Of a DNA stretch of 64,000 nucleotides, positions 18,094 through 28,576 are shown piece by piece; positions within the stretch are counted from its first letter, which is position 1; each line of letters opens with the position of its first letter. This DNA comes from a bacterium (GTDB taxonomy: Bacteria; Myxococcota_A; Bradymonadia; UBA7976; UBA1532), in NCBI GenBank assembly GCA_030426085.1, contig JAUHYW010000001.1, positions 186,001-250,000 on the forward strand, written 5' to 3'. The notes beneath the pieces were generated by a model. The model was not told the origin of the DNA. It made no database searches and saw nothing but the letters and a program-made list of their open reading frames with translations. The position numbers were made by a program, and so were the translations under genes.

Positions 18094-19209
18094 TCACTCG
18101 GGGAAGGCGCCCCGCCACACGGCGCGCAGGCCGGCGGCGATGTCCTCCGGCGGCGGGTGGCGGAAGCGGCGGGGCTCTTCGACCAGCGCCCCCTCGGGGT
18201 CGACCACCGCCCGGATGCCCCACAGCGCGTGCCCCGGCCGGTCGGGGTAGGCCAGCCGGAAGTCCTCCAGGTCGACCCGGGTGCCGCCCTCGGCCGGCGC
18301 GGTGAAGGCCACCAGGCGGTCGTTGGCGAACCAGCGGAAGAGCTTCGCGTTGGGGTGTTCGAGCAGCGCGTCGACCGCCGGGCCCCGGGTCCGCGGCACC
18401 CGGGTCCAGGCGATGGGCCGCGGCCGGAGCGTCGAGATGACGCCCACCTCGACCGCGTCGGGGTACCACGCGACGACCCGTCGGCCCCACGGCTGGAAGA
18501 ACGTGGGGTAGGCGTCCATGCGCTCCAGCGCCGTGGATCGGGCGCCGATCTGCTCGGTGGCCAGCGCCCGGGCCCGCTCGTTCTGCCAGTAGCCGTAGCC
18601 CAGGTAGGCGGTCGTCACCAGCAGCGCCGCCTGCCCCGCGATCATCGCCCGCCGGGGGCGCCGCCGGCTGCGCCAGCCGATCAGCAGCGCGATGGCCAGC
18701 ACCCCGGTGTACAGCGGGTCGATGATCGAGACCCCGTCCCACGCGAAGCGGGTGTCGTCGAACGGCGTCAGGAGCTGGGTGCCGTAGGTGGTGAAGGCGT
18801 CCAGCAGCGGGTGGGTGAGGATCGCCAGCGTCCACAGCCCGATCCACGCCGGCAGCGCCTCCCGGCTGCCGGGGTCGGGGATCGTCTGATCGGCGGTCTG
18901 CGGTCCCACACCGGCGTCGGGCGGGGCCTGCTTGTCGGGTCGGGCGCGGCGGCGGGCTCTTCGGCGGTACCAGCGCCACGTCAGCCAGCCGAGCAGCGGG
19001 CCGGCCAGCGGCCCGAACCACAGCGCGTGGGTCGGCCCCCGGTGCCAGACCAGCTCGCCCCACTCGCCCACGAAGAGGCCGAAGAACACGTCGAAGTCGG
19101 GCACCAGCCCGCCCAGCGCGCCCCACCAGTTGGCCCGACGGCCGAGCTTGCGGGCGAACAGCCCCTGTCCGACGGTGGCCCCCAGGGCCGCCTGGGTCAC
19201 GGTGTCCAC
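18094..19209 (-). CDS. YdjM-like (DUF457) metal-dependent hydrolase-type membrane protein
   Basis: A 371-residue integral membrane protein. The N-terminus MDTVTQAALGATVGQGLF followed by LVPDFDVFFG and HRGPTHALWFG matches the YdjM/DUF457 family, whose Asp and His residues suggest a metal site. A second HPLLDAFTTYGTQLLTPFD motif and several membrane spans follow. The start is GTG at 19209. The C-terminal third is soluble and less conserved. Genes on the same strand lie 38 nt upstream and 63 nt downstream (tex), so one transcript from 20857 to tex is possible. Enzymatic activity in this family is not well established. Confidence 0.85.
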   Translation of the reverse strand: MDTVTQAALGATVGQGLFARKLGRRANWWGALGGLVPDFDVFFGLFVGEWGELVWHRGPTHALWFGPLAGPLLGWLTWRWYRRRARRRARPDKQAPPDAGVGPQTADQTIPDPGSREALPAWIGLWTLAILTHPLLDAFTTYGTQLLTPFDDTRFAWDGVSIIDPLYTGVLAIALLIGWRSRRRPRRAMIAGQAALLVTTAYLGYGYWQNERARALATEQIGARSTALERMDAYPTFFQPWGRRVVAWYPDAVEVGVISTLRPRPIAWTRVPRTRGPAVDALLEHPNAKLFRWFANDRLVAFTAPAEGGTRVDLEDFRLAYPDRPGHALWGIRAVVDPEGALVEEPRRFRHPPPEDIAAGLRAVWRGAFPE

Positions 19210-19247
19210 CGGTGCAGATCTCCCGGATCAGGTGTGAAGCGGCGCCG

Positions 19248-20153
19248 CTACGGTCGGCAGCGGCAGACGAAGGTGTCGAACGCGCGGGCGCAGCCGGCGC
19301 CCGGCGCGTCGGGGTGCTCGCAGACGCCGGTCGGCGTGTTCCAGGCGTCGACGCAGCCCCAGCCGTAGCTGTCGCAGAAGGTGCCGCAGTCGATCGGCAT
19401 CCCCAGCTCGAGGAAGAACTCGCAGTAGGCGTCGATGCCGTCGCGGGCGGCGCAGAAGAGCGACGCCCCGCCCGGATCGAACTCCGCGCAATCGGGGAAG
19501 GCCGAGCAGGCGCCCTCGCCGTCGCAGGTGCCGATCTCGTTGCACGGGGTGCCCTCGGGCGCGCGGTCGAGCTGGGGCGGGATGACGCTGTCGCAGCCCT
19601 CCATCGCGATGCAGGGTCCGGGCACGATGATCTCGACGTCGACCGGCCGCGGGGCGCCGCAGTAGACCTCGATCTCGTCGTGGCACGCGCCCAGGGCCCG
19701 GCAGGTGCCGTCCCGGGGCACCCGGCGGTCGGCGGTGCAGATGAGCAGGCCGTCCTCGAATACGCGCTCGTAGCGGTCGAGCGCCCCGCAGTCGAGCGGC
19801 GGGCAGTCGGGGTCGTCCTCGGGCATCACCGCCTCGCCATCGTCGCCGCAGATCATGCACCGGCCCAGCGACTCGCCGGGCGCGCAAGGGGCCGCGTCCA
19901 GCCGGGGCGCGGCGTCGAGGATGGCGTCGGGCCGCGCGACGTCGGGCGGCCCGTCGAGCGCGGCATCCCGGGCGCGGGCGTCGGGCAGGTCGAAGTCGGG
20001 GGAGGGCAGGAGCAGCAGATCGGGCGTCGGCCCGGTGTCGGCGATCGGCGCCAGCGGCACCGAGGGCAGCGCGTCCCCCAGGGTGGGACACCCCGCCAGG
20101 GGCGCGGCCAGGGCGGCGCACAGCGCGAGCGGCAGCGGGCGGATCGTCGGCAT
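19248..20153 (-). CDS. Cys-rich lipoprotein, function unknown
   Basis: A 301-residue lipoprotein. The signal peptide ends LAGC, followed by an Asp/Ala/Pro-rich linker and a domain with about 24 Cys (for example CMICGDD, CDGEGACSAF, CGTFCDSYGWGC), presumably disulfide-rich and outside the cytoplasm. I do not recognise the family. ATG at 20153 shares one base with the stop of the upstream TPR/TM gene (TGATG), which indicates translational coupling; a GTG one codon earlier is possible. The same pairing of a TPR/TM protein with a lipoprotein occurs again at 38.2 kb. Confidence 0.8.
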   Translation of the reverse strand: MPTIRPLPLALCAALAAPLAGCPTLGDALPSVPLAPIADTGPTPDLLLLPSPDFDLPDARARDAALDGPPDVARPDAILDAAPRLDAAPCAPGESLGRCMICGDDGEAVMPEDDPDCPPLDCGALDRYERVFEDGLLICTADRRVPRDGTCRALGACHDEIEVYCGAPRPVDVEIIVPGPCIAMEGCDSVIPPQLDRAPEGTPCNEIGTCDGEGACSAFPDCAEFDPGGASLFCAARDGIDAYCEFFLELGMPIDCGTFCDSYGWGCVDAWNTPTGVCEHPDAPGAGCARAFDTFVCRCRP

Positions 20154-20857
20154 CACCAGCGCCCCCGGACGCTCAACCCCCGCGGCCCCACCGCGACCGT
20201 CGGCCCGTCGCCCGTCGCGATGAAGCCCCCGATCGCCAGCCCGCTGAGGGCCACGGTCAGCCCCAGGCCGACGTAGGCGGTGTAGCCCATCGCGTCGGTG
20301 CGGTCGCGGGCGTCGCCGAACCGGGCCCGGGCCGCCTCGGCGCCCGCCGCGTCGCCCGCCTCGCGCCGCGCCACATAGTCCGCGCGGGCCTCGGCCCGCT
20401 CGCCGTCCGCGTGCAGCGCCAGTCCGTAGACGACCCCGGTCGCGACCGCCACTGCGCCGGCGGCGATGGCGCTGCGCACCGGCCAGCTCAACCCGCGGTC
20501 CTCGACCGGCGGAGCGCAGGTGGGCTGGAGCTTCGAGATGCGGTCGCGGGCGGTGCGCGCCAGATCGGGGTCGGTCGTCGCGGCCACCACCTTCCGGTAG
20601 GCCGCGACCGCCTGGCAGGCGGCGTCGGCTTCTCCCCCGGCCGCCAGCCGCTGCAAGGCGAAGCCCCGGTTGAACTCCAGGTCGACGGCGTCGGCGGCGC
20701 AGTCCGGGCGGCGGGTGGCGGCTTCGAACGCGGCGGCGGCGTCGGCGAAGCGCCGGGCGTCGAGCGCGGCGAGGCCGGCGTCGAAGCAGTCCGGCGCGGC
20801 GGAGGCGGCCGCCGGCGCGAGGAGCGCGGCGAGCGCCAGTGGGATCGGGCGGACCAT
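20153..20857 (-). CDS. Signal-peptide TPR protein with two C-terminal membrane segments
   Basis: A 234-residue protein. The signal peptide (LALAALLAPAAASA) is followed by a TPR-like helical region (about 20-110, FEAATRRPDCAADAVDLEF), then membrane segments at about 118-140 and 190-215 and the ending VGPRGLSVRGRW. It is a paralogue, in layout and in the terminal VGPRG motif, of the protein at 38233-38997. I take ATG 20857 as the start rather than TTG 20866: TAGATT lies 7 nt before it and no Shine-Dalgarno is present, so the mRNA may be leaderless. A scaffold or assembly role is plausible but unproven. Confidence 0.8.
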   Translation of the reverse strand: MVRPIPLALAALLAPAAASAAPDCFDAGLAALDARRFADAAAAFEAATRRPDCAADAVDLEFNRGFALQRLAAGGEADAACQAVAAYRKVVAATTDPDLARTARDRISKLQPTCAPPVEDRGLSWPVRSAIAAGAVAVATGVVYGLALHADGERAEARADYVARREAGDAAGAEAARARFGDARDRTDAMGYTAYVGLGLTVALSGLAIGGFIATGDGPTVAVGPRGLSVRGRW

Positions 20858-20864
20858 CGGGTTC

Positions 20865-20893
20865 AATCTATACCGGTTGGCCGCGTCTGCCGA
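20865..20893 (-). promoter_or_regulatory. Candidate leaderless promoter (TCGGCA-N17-TAGATT)
   Basis: TCGGCA at 20893-20888, 17-nt spacer, TAGATT at 20870-20865; ATG is 7 nt further. The boxes and spacing are the same as those before the porin operon. Confidence 0.45.
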
Positions 20894-20951
20894 CAGCCGC
20901 CTGAACGGGGTGGGGCGCGAGGCTCGGGGGTGGGGTCGGGCCTGGGCGGCC

Positions 20952-21200
20952 CTACTGCTCGTTGAGCAGCTTGTTCAGCGCGTCCTGATCCTCGCACTTC
21001 AGCGAGTTGTCGGCTTCGATGAGGCAGCGCTTGACCCGGGAGACGTTCTGGTCCTCCGCGTAGGCGACGTAGATGTACTTGCCGGCGTCGGTGGACCACG
21101 CCGAGACGTGGGTGACGGTGCGCACCGGCGGGGCGCAGCCGACGGCGGTGGCGGCGAGGGCGAAGGCGGCGACGAGGCCGCCGATTCGGGCGAGAGTCAT
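20952..21200 (-). CDS. Small lipoprotein, member A of a four-gene array
   Basis: An 82-residue lipoprotein with lipobox ATAVGC. The mature part holds IYVAYAEDQ and a two-Cys segment RCLIEADNSLKC (9 residues between the Cys). AGGAGG precedes the ATG. It is the last of four genes on one strand, separated by only 10-12 nt, all small lipoproteins with the same C-x8-10-C feature near the C-terminus. No known family recognised. Probable disulfide hairpin on a membrane-anchored stalk; role unknown. Confidence 0.78.
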   Translation of the reverse strand: MTLARIGGLVAAFALAATAVGCAPPVRTVTHVSAWSTDAGKYIYVAYAEDQNVSRVKRCLIEADNSLKCEDQDALNKLLNEQ

Positions 21201-21210
21201 GGCCGTCCTC

Positions 21211-21462
21211 CTAATACAGCGAGCCGGGGGTGACGTTCTCGAGTACGACGGTGTCGTTGCACTTCGTCTCGGCCCCGTCCTCGATGTTGCAGACCCGCAG
21301 GCTCTGGTCGAAGGTGCCGGCCGCGTTCTTCTTCATCAGCATCTTCACCGTGTGGGCGTCGCCGAGGAAGGCGTGGTCGACCATCACCTTGGGGGCGGCG
21401 CAGCCGGTGGCGAAGAGGGCGGCGAGGGCCAGCCCGGCGAGGGCGATCGATCGCGATTGCAT
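21211..21462 (-). CDS. Small lipoprotein, member B of the array
   Basis: An 83-residue lipoprotein with lipobox FATGC. The mature region contains KVMVDHAFLGDAHTVKML and the two-Cys element VCNIEDGAETKC. AGGAGG lies 8 nt before the ATG, and the stop is 10 nt from the next start. Sequence identity to its neighbours is low, but length, lipobox and Cys spacing match. Confidence 0.78.
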   Translation of the reverse strand: MQSRSIALAGLALAALFATGCAAPKVMVDHAFLGDAHTVKMLMKKNAAGTFDQSLRVCNIEDGAETKCNDTVVLENVTPGSLY

Positions 21463-21474
21463 GCTGGGATCCTC

Positions 21475-21771
21475 CTACCGGGTGTTGCTGGAGACGACGC
21501 CGCCGCCGGCCGAAGCCGCGGGGCAGACGATGTCCCGATCGCCGCCGCACGAGCGGTTGCACTCGAGCTCATCGCCCTTGTCGGTGCACAGCCAGAACTG
21601 GTGCTCGGCGGTGGCCCACAGCCCGTAGCTGGTCATCTTGACCACCTCGAGCTGGTTGAGCTTCGTATCGGCGTTGCCGTGATCTTCGAACTTCACGATC
21701 TCGTACCGCGAGCAGCCCGCCAGCGCGGCGAACAGGCCGAGCACGAGCGCGCATCGGATGACTCTGCTCAT
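21475..21771 (-). CDS. Small lipoprotein, member C of the array
   Basis: A 98-residue lipoprotein with lipobox LAGC, followed by SRYEIVKFEDHGNADTK. The two-Cys element is LCTDKGDELEC, here extended by a further Cys pair (CNRSC...IVC) and a Gly/Val-rich tail. GAGGAGG precedes the ATG. It is the longest member and the only one with five mature Cys besides the lipid Cys. Confidence 0.78.
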   Translation of the reverse strand: MSRVIRCALVLGLFAALAGCSRYEIVKFEDHGNADTKLNQLEVVKMTSYGLWATAEHQFWLCTDKGDELECNRSCGGDRDIVCPAASAGGGVVSSNTR

Positions 21772-21781
21772 CTCGGCCTCC

Positions 21782-21997
21782 TCACTCGCCCTTGAGCGTC
21801 AGCCGCATCTGGCGACACTCGGACAGCGCGCCGTCGGGCGCGCGCGTACACTTGATGACACCCTGGTTGCCGCCCTTGTCGACATACAGGAACTTGATCT
21901 GGTCGCCGCTGCCGGTCGATGCGGCGATGTAGCGGGTGTTGGCACACCCGACCATCATCGCCAGACCCAGCGCGAGCGCCGCGAGGCGCGCGATCAT
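21782..21997 (-). CDS. Small lipoprotein, member D and first gene of the array
   Basis: A 71-residue lipoprotein: MIARLAALALGLAMMVGC, then RYIAASTGSGDQIKFLYVD and the two-Cys element KCTRAPDGALSEC. AAGGAG precedes the ATG at 21997. A much longer reading in the same frame extends upstream over the divergent gene, but it lacks a credible start and signal sequence. First gene of the transcription unit, with a promoter candidate about 65-95 nt upstream. Confidence 0.78.
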   Translation of the reverse strand: MIARLAALALGLAMMVGCANTRYIAASTGSGDQIKFLYVDKGGNQGVIKCTRAPDGALSECRQMRLTLKGE

Positions 21998-22060
21998 GCG
22001 GTCCACTCCTTGTTGGCTCGTGAGCTCCTCGTCCGCGCGCTGACGCGCAGATCTTCGATC

Positions 22061-22090
22061 GGCGTAGCACCGGGCTCGGCTCATGGTCAA
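22061..22090 (-). promoter_or_regulatory. Candidate promoter of the four-lipoprotein operon
   Basis: TTGACC (22090-22085), 18-nt spacer, TACGCC (22066-22061) on the minus strand. The -35 box matches consensus in five of six positions, but the -10 is weak. Confidence 0.3.
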
Positions 22091-22110
22091 CCACACCTGC
22101 GGACACGGGT

Positions 22111-22130
22111 CGACACACATTCGACACACA
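22111..22130. promoter_or_regulatory. Direct repeat CGACACACA, one helical turn apart
   Basis: CGACACACA at 22111-22119 and again at 22122-22130, start to start 11 bp. It lies in the divergent region between the lipoprotein operon and the cytochrome-NnrU gene, about 20 nt upstream of the proposed -35 of the former, a usual place for an activator. Confidence 0.35.
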
Positions 22131-22192
22131 CCGAACGCTGGCGTTGCGCCGACCCCGGTGGCACTGTCCGGGCATCGGTGCACGAGGTGGAC

Positions 22193-23317
22193 ATGCGCTC
22201 GCTGATGTTGCTGCTGTGGATCGCGCTGCTGGTCTTGGCACCCGGCGCGGGGCGGGCCGACGTGATCGCGCTGGACGACGACCCCCACGGCGCGGCCGAG
22301 CCCGACCCCCGAGCCGAGGACGGCCGGAGGCTGCTCGCCCGCCACGGGTGCACCGGCTGCCACAGCCTCGACGGATCGGCCGGCCCGGGGCCCACCTTCG
22401 CCGATCGCTGGGGCGGGCTGGCCACCGTTCAGGTCGGCGGCGCGGGCCCGACCCGGCCGGTGCCCTACGACCGGGCCTACCTCGCCCGCGCGGTCGCCGC
22501 CCCCGACGCCGAGATCGCCGACGGCTGGTCGGCGGGTCTGATGCCGGCCGCCGACCTCGACCCCGAGACGCTCGACGCCATGGCGGCCGCGCTCGCCGAG
22601 GCGGCCACCGGCGCCCCCGAGCCCCCGCCCACGAGCTGGACCGCCCTGGTCGCCGGGGTGCTGGTCTTCGTGCTGGGCCACTTCCTGCTCTCGGCCGGGC
22701 CGGTGCGCCGCCGTCTCGCCGGCCCGCTGGGCGAGGGCCGGTTCATGCTGCTCTACTCGGTCGTCGCCGGCCTGGGGTTGTACCTGATGATCGTCGGCCT
22801 GGACGCCGCGCCCTACGTCGAGCTGTGGCCCCGGCTGCCGTGGACCGCGCACGCCCCGCTGGCGGTGATGCCCCTGGCCGTCGCGCTGTGGGTCTTCGGC
22901 TTCTCGACGCCCAACCCCACCGCCGCCGGGCGGGCATCGGTCGCCGAGCAGGCCGAGCCGGTCCGGGGCGTCGTCGCCATCACCCGTCACCCGGCGCTGT
23001 GGGGGTTTGCGCTGTGGGGCCTGTCGCACCTGCCGCCCAACGGTGATCTGGCCTCGGTCGTATTCTTCGGCGGGTTCGTGGCGCTGGCGCTCGGCGGCAT
23101 GTGGCACATCGACCGTCGGCGGGCGGCGCGGCTCGGCGAGGCGTGGCGGGGCTTCGCCGAGCAGACCTCGGTCGTCCCGTTCGTGGCGGTCGCGCGGGGC
23201 CGGACCCGGCTGCGGTTCGGGGTGGGCGACCTCGCGCGGCTGGTGATCGCGGCGGTGGTCTTCGTGGGGCTGCTGCACACCCACCACCTGCTGTTCGGGG
23301 TGGCGGCGCTGCCTTGA
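22193..23317 (+). CDS. Cytochrome c-NnrU fusion protein
   Basis: A 374-residue protein. A signal peptide (LLLWIALLVLAPGAGRA) is followed by a class I cytochrome c domain with CTGCH at residues 53-57 and a likely Met ligand in GLMPAAD. This layout resembles the C-terminal haem domain of cytochrome oxidase subunit II. From about residue 155, several membrane spans carry NnrU features (FMLLYSVVAGLGLYL, ITRHPALWGFALWGLSHL). NnrU is an integral membrane protein linked to denitrification gene clusters. The fusion implies a haem-bearing periplasmic domain feeding a membrane NnrU unit. Start ATG 22193 follows GAGGTGG. No denitrification gene is visible in the window. Confidence 0.85.
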   Translation: MRSLMLLLWIALLVLAPGAGRADVIALDDDPHGAAEPDPRAEDGRRLLARHGCTGCHSLDGSAGPGPTFADRWGGLATVQVGGAGPTRPVPYDRAYLARAVAAPDAEIADGWSAGLMPAADLDPETLDAMAAALAEAATGAPEPPPTSWTALVAGVLVFVLGHFLLSAGPVRRRLAGPLGEGRFMLLYSVVAGLGLYLMIVGLDAAPYVELWPRLPWTAHAPLAVMPLAVALWVFGFSTPNPTAAGRASVAEQAEPVRGVVAITRHPALWGFALWGLSHLPPNGDLASVVFFGGFVALALGGMWHIDRRRAARLGEAWRGFAEQTSVVPFVAVARGRTRLRFGVGDLARLVIAAVVFVGLLHTHHLLFGVAALP

Positions 23318-23318
23318 A

Positions 23319-23948
23319 TCAGACCACCGAGAGGAACCCCAGCTCGATGAGCCACAGGTAGAACGCGATGCGGGGGATGCGGGTCAGCGAGATGAGCACG
23401 AACGGGCGCAGCTTCATGCCCAGGGCGCCGGCGCTCCAGCAGGCGAGGCAGTAGGGCAGGGGGCTGACCGCGCCGATGAGCACCGCCAGCACGCCATAGC
23501 GCTCGACGAGGTTGTGGATCTGCCGCCCGCGGCCCTGGGTGATGGCCCGGAACCAGCGGGTCCAGCTCAGCCGGCGGCCGATGTAGAAGCCGACGACCCC
23601 GCCGACGAGGGCGCCGACGCTTCCATAAGCGACGATGATCCAGAACGGCACCCCGCCCAGCAGCGCCAGCCCGGTGTAGATGTCCGGCGGGATGGGGAAG
23701 GCGAAGGCGTCCTGCAGGAAGAAGCCGAGCGCGACGCCGAGCGGTCCGAGGAGGTCGACGAAGCCGCTGCCGAGCGCGATCAGCTCCTCGCGGAAGACCA
23801 GCCCGACGGCGGTGACGAGCACGAAGACGAGGAACAGGCCGACGCAGGTGCGGATCAGCAGCCGGCGCAGGTCGGGCAGCTCACGCTCGGGGGGCGGGTC
23901 GGTGTCGAGCGGGCCCGGCTCGAGCGGGCGGGCGATGGGATCGGTCAC
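23319..23948 (-). CDS. DedA/VTT-domain membrane protein (YqaA-like)
   Basis: A 209-residue inner-membrane protein. The VTT/SNARE-associated domain has GFFLQDAFAFPIPPDIYTGLA, GSVGALVGGVVGFYIGRRL and GAVSPLPYCLACWSAGALGM. The family includes DedA and YqaA proteins implicated in lipid scrambling and membrane homeostasis. I choose GTG 23948 (GGGAGATCC before it) over an upstream reading through Arg-rich non-conserved sequence. It is convergent with the cytochrome-NnrU gene, with one base between stops. Confidence 0.82.
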   Translation of the reverse strand: MTDPIARPLEPGPLDTDPPPERELPDLRRLLIRTCVGLFLVFVLVTAVGLVFREELIALGSGFVDLLGPLGVALGFFLQDAFAFPIPPDIYTGLALLGGVPFWIIVAYGSVGALVGGVVGFYIGRRLSWTRWFRAITQGRGRQIHNLVERYGVLAVLIGAVSPLPYCLACWSAGALGMKLRPFVLISLTRIPRIAFYLWLIELGFLSVV

Positions 23949-24197
23949 GGATCTCCCAGCGTCGTGGCGGTCGCCAAGGGCCTGGAAGCAAATGACTCGG
24001 ATAGGCGAGGGCGTGAGGTCGGCCCCCAGTCGCCAGCGCCCCCGCAGCCGGCGACGCAGTCGCACCCGGGGTGCGGCGAGGAGCCGGCGAGGAGGAAAGC
24101 GGCGAATGGGGGTCGAGATCGCGGCCGCAGCCCGAGTAATTTGCTGACGGGCCCATAGTGGCGACCCCGGTCGCGCCGGGCAAGAGGCCGGCGCGGC

Positions 24198-24968
24198 TCA
24201 GCAGCTCTCCTCGGACTGCATGTCGGGCTTGAGCAGCCCCAGCGGCGCGCCCTGGGGGTCGAGGATGAGCCCGATACGGCCGACGTCGGGCACGTCGAAG
24301 GGCGCCATCATGCTCTGGCCGCCGTTGTTCTTCGCCCGCTCGACGGTGGCGTCGACGTCCTCGACGGCGACGTAGGGCATCCAGTAGCTGGGCATGCCCG
24401 CCTCGGGCTTGCCCATCACCCCCGCCCGGCCGGTGCCGTCGCGCGAGAGGACCGAGTAGGGCCCGTTCTCCATCTGCATCGTCTCGACCGCGTCGTAGCC
24501 GAACGCGCCCTTGTACCAGGCGCACATCGCGTCGGGGTCGTCGGTCATCAGCTCGATCCAGACGAAGTCGCCCGGCCCCTCGTACCCGTCGGGGCTGTCG
24601 CCCTCCTCGGCCTTGAAGGCCATCAGCCCGGCGCCGCCGGGGTCGACCACCCCCGCCATGCGGCCCACCGTGGGGATGGTCATCGGCTCCATGACCACCT
24701 TGCCCCCCGTCGCGCTGGCCGCCTTCGCGACCGCGTCGACGTCATCCACCGAGACGTATGACACCCAGTGGGGCGCCGGCCCCCGGGGGTCGACGATGCC
24801 CGAGTTGAACTGCCGGTCGTCGCCCGGCTTGAACATGGTGTACTCGCCGCCGGGCATCGGCACGGTCTCGGTCTTCCAGCCGAAGACCTCGCCGTAGAAC
24901 CGCTTCGCGGCCTCGGGATCGGGGGTGGACAGCTCGAACCAGACCGCCTTGCCGGGGTTGTAGTTCAT
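24198..24968 (-). CDS. Two-domain VOC (glyoxalase/bleomycin-resistance fold) protein
   Basis: A 256-residue cytoplasmic protein with two VOC modules: AVWFELSTPDPEAAKRFYGEVFGW near residue 10 and FVWIELMTDDPDAMCAWYKGAFGY near residue 133. This resembles the CFP30B-like VOC group. VOC proteins bind a metal or small ligand; no substrate can be assigned. ATG 24968 follows GGAGGAG by 7 nt and is preferred over an ATG five codons upstream. It diverges from kinase giant 1 across a perfect 12-bp inverted repeat. Between its stop and 23949 there is no other gene. Confidence 0.85.
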   Translation of the reverse strand: MNYNPGKAVWFELSTPDPEAAKRFYGEVFGWKTETVPMPGGEYTMFKPGDDRQFNSGIVDPRGPAPHWVSYVSVDDVDAVAKAASATGGKVVMEPMTIPTVGRMAGVVDPGGAGLMAFKAEEGDSPDGYEGPGDFVWIELMTDDPDAMCAWYKGAFGYDAVETMQMENGPYSVLSRDGTGRAGVMGKPEAGMPSYWMPYVAVEDVDATVERAKNNGGQSMMAPFDVPDVGRIGLILDPQGAPLGLLKPDMQSEESC

Positions 24969-25014
24969 CGGGTGCTCCTCCATGTCCGGCCGTCGGCCGG
25001 GTTCGTCGGGCGCC

Positions 25015-25064
25015 GTCGATCGGCGCCGTCACCCCCACGACGGCCGACATACGCGCCGATCGAC
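25015..25064. promoter_or_regulatory. Perfect 12-bp inverted repeat between divergent genes
   Basis: GTCGATCGGCGC (25015-25026) and GCGCCGATCGAC (25053-25064), 26 nt apart. It lies 47 nt upstream of the VOC gene and 128 nt upstream of the kinase gene. Possible operator for one or both; a hairpin in RNA is also possible. Confidence 0.45.
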
Positions 25065-25179
25065 AGGGGCGGTTGTTTTTCTGCCGGGCCGGGCCGCGAC
25101 CGGAAGGCGGCATGCACGGCGCCGTGCTATGAGGACTAAGGATCGAGACGGGCAAAGTGTCCGCTGTACGTTTGTTCTG

Positions 25180-25185
25180 TATATT
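25180..25185 (+). promoter_or_regulatory. -10-like hexamer of an apparently leaderless kinase gene
   Basis: TATATT lies exactly 6 nt before ATG 25192, in the only AT-rich patch of the region, and no Shine-Dalgarno is present. No good -35 is seen. Confidence 0.35.
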
Positions 25186-25191
25186 GCCGCG

Positions 25192-28464
<3,273 letters not shown>

Positions 28465-28489
28465 CCCCGGCGGGGGCGGGCTGCCGGGG
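28465..28489 (+). terminator. Hairpin directly after kinase giant 1
   Basis: CCCCGGC (28465-28471) pairs with GCCGGGG (28483-28489), beginning at the first base after TGA. It has a 7-bp stem, 11-nt loop and no U-tract. Confidence 0.4.
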
Positions 28490-28531
28490 CGCCGCGGCGG
28501 GCCGCCGGAACGGTCGTCTCGACCCCGCTGA

Positions 28532-28544
28532 TCGTGTTACACGA
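28532..28544. promoter_or_regulatory. Palindrome TCGTGT-T-ACACGA upstream of the EG lipoprotein gene
   Basis: A perfect 6+1+6 palindrome 32 nt before the ATG, in an otherwise GC-rich spacer. It has the size and position of a repressor site. Confidence 0.35.
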
Positions 28545-28576
28545 CGCCGCGCACGACAGACGATCGGGGGATCAGC

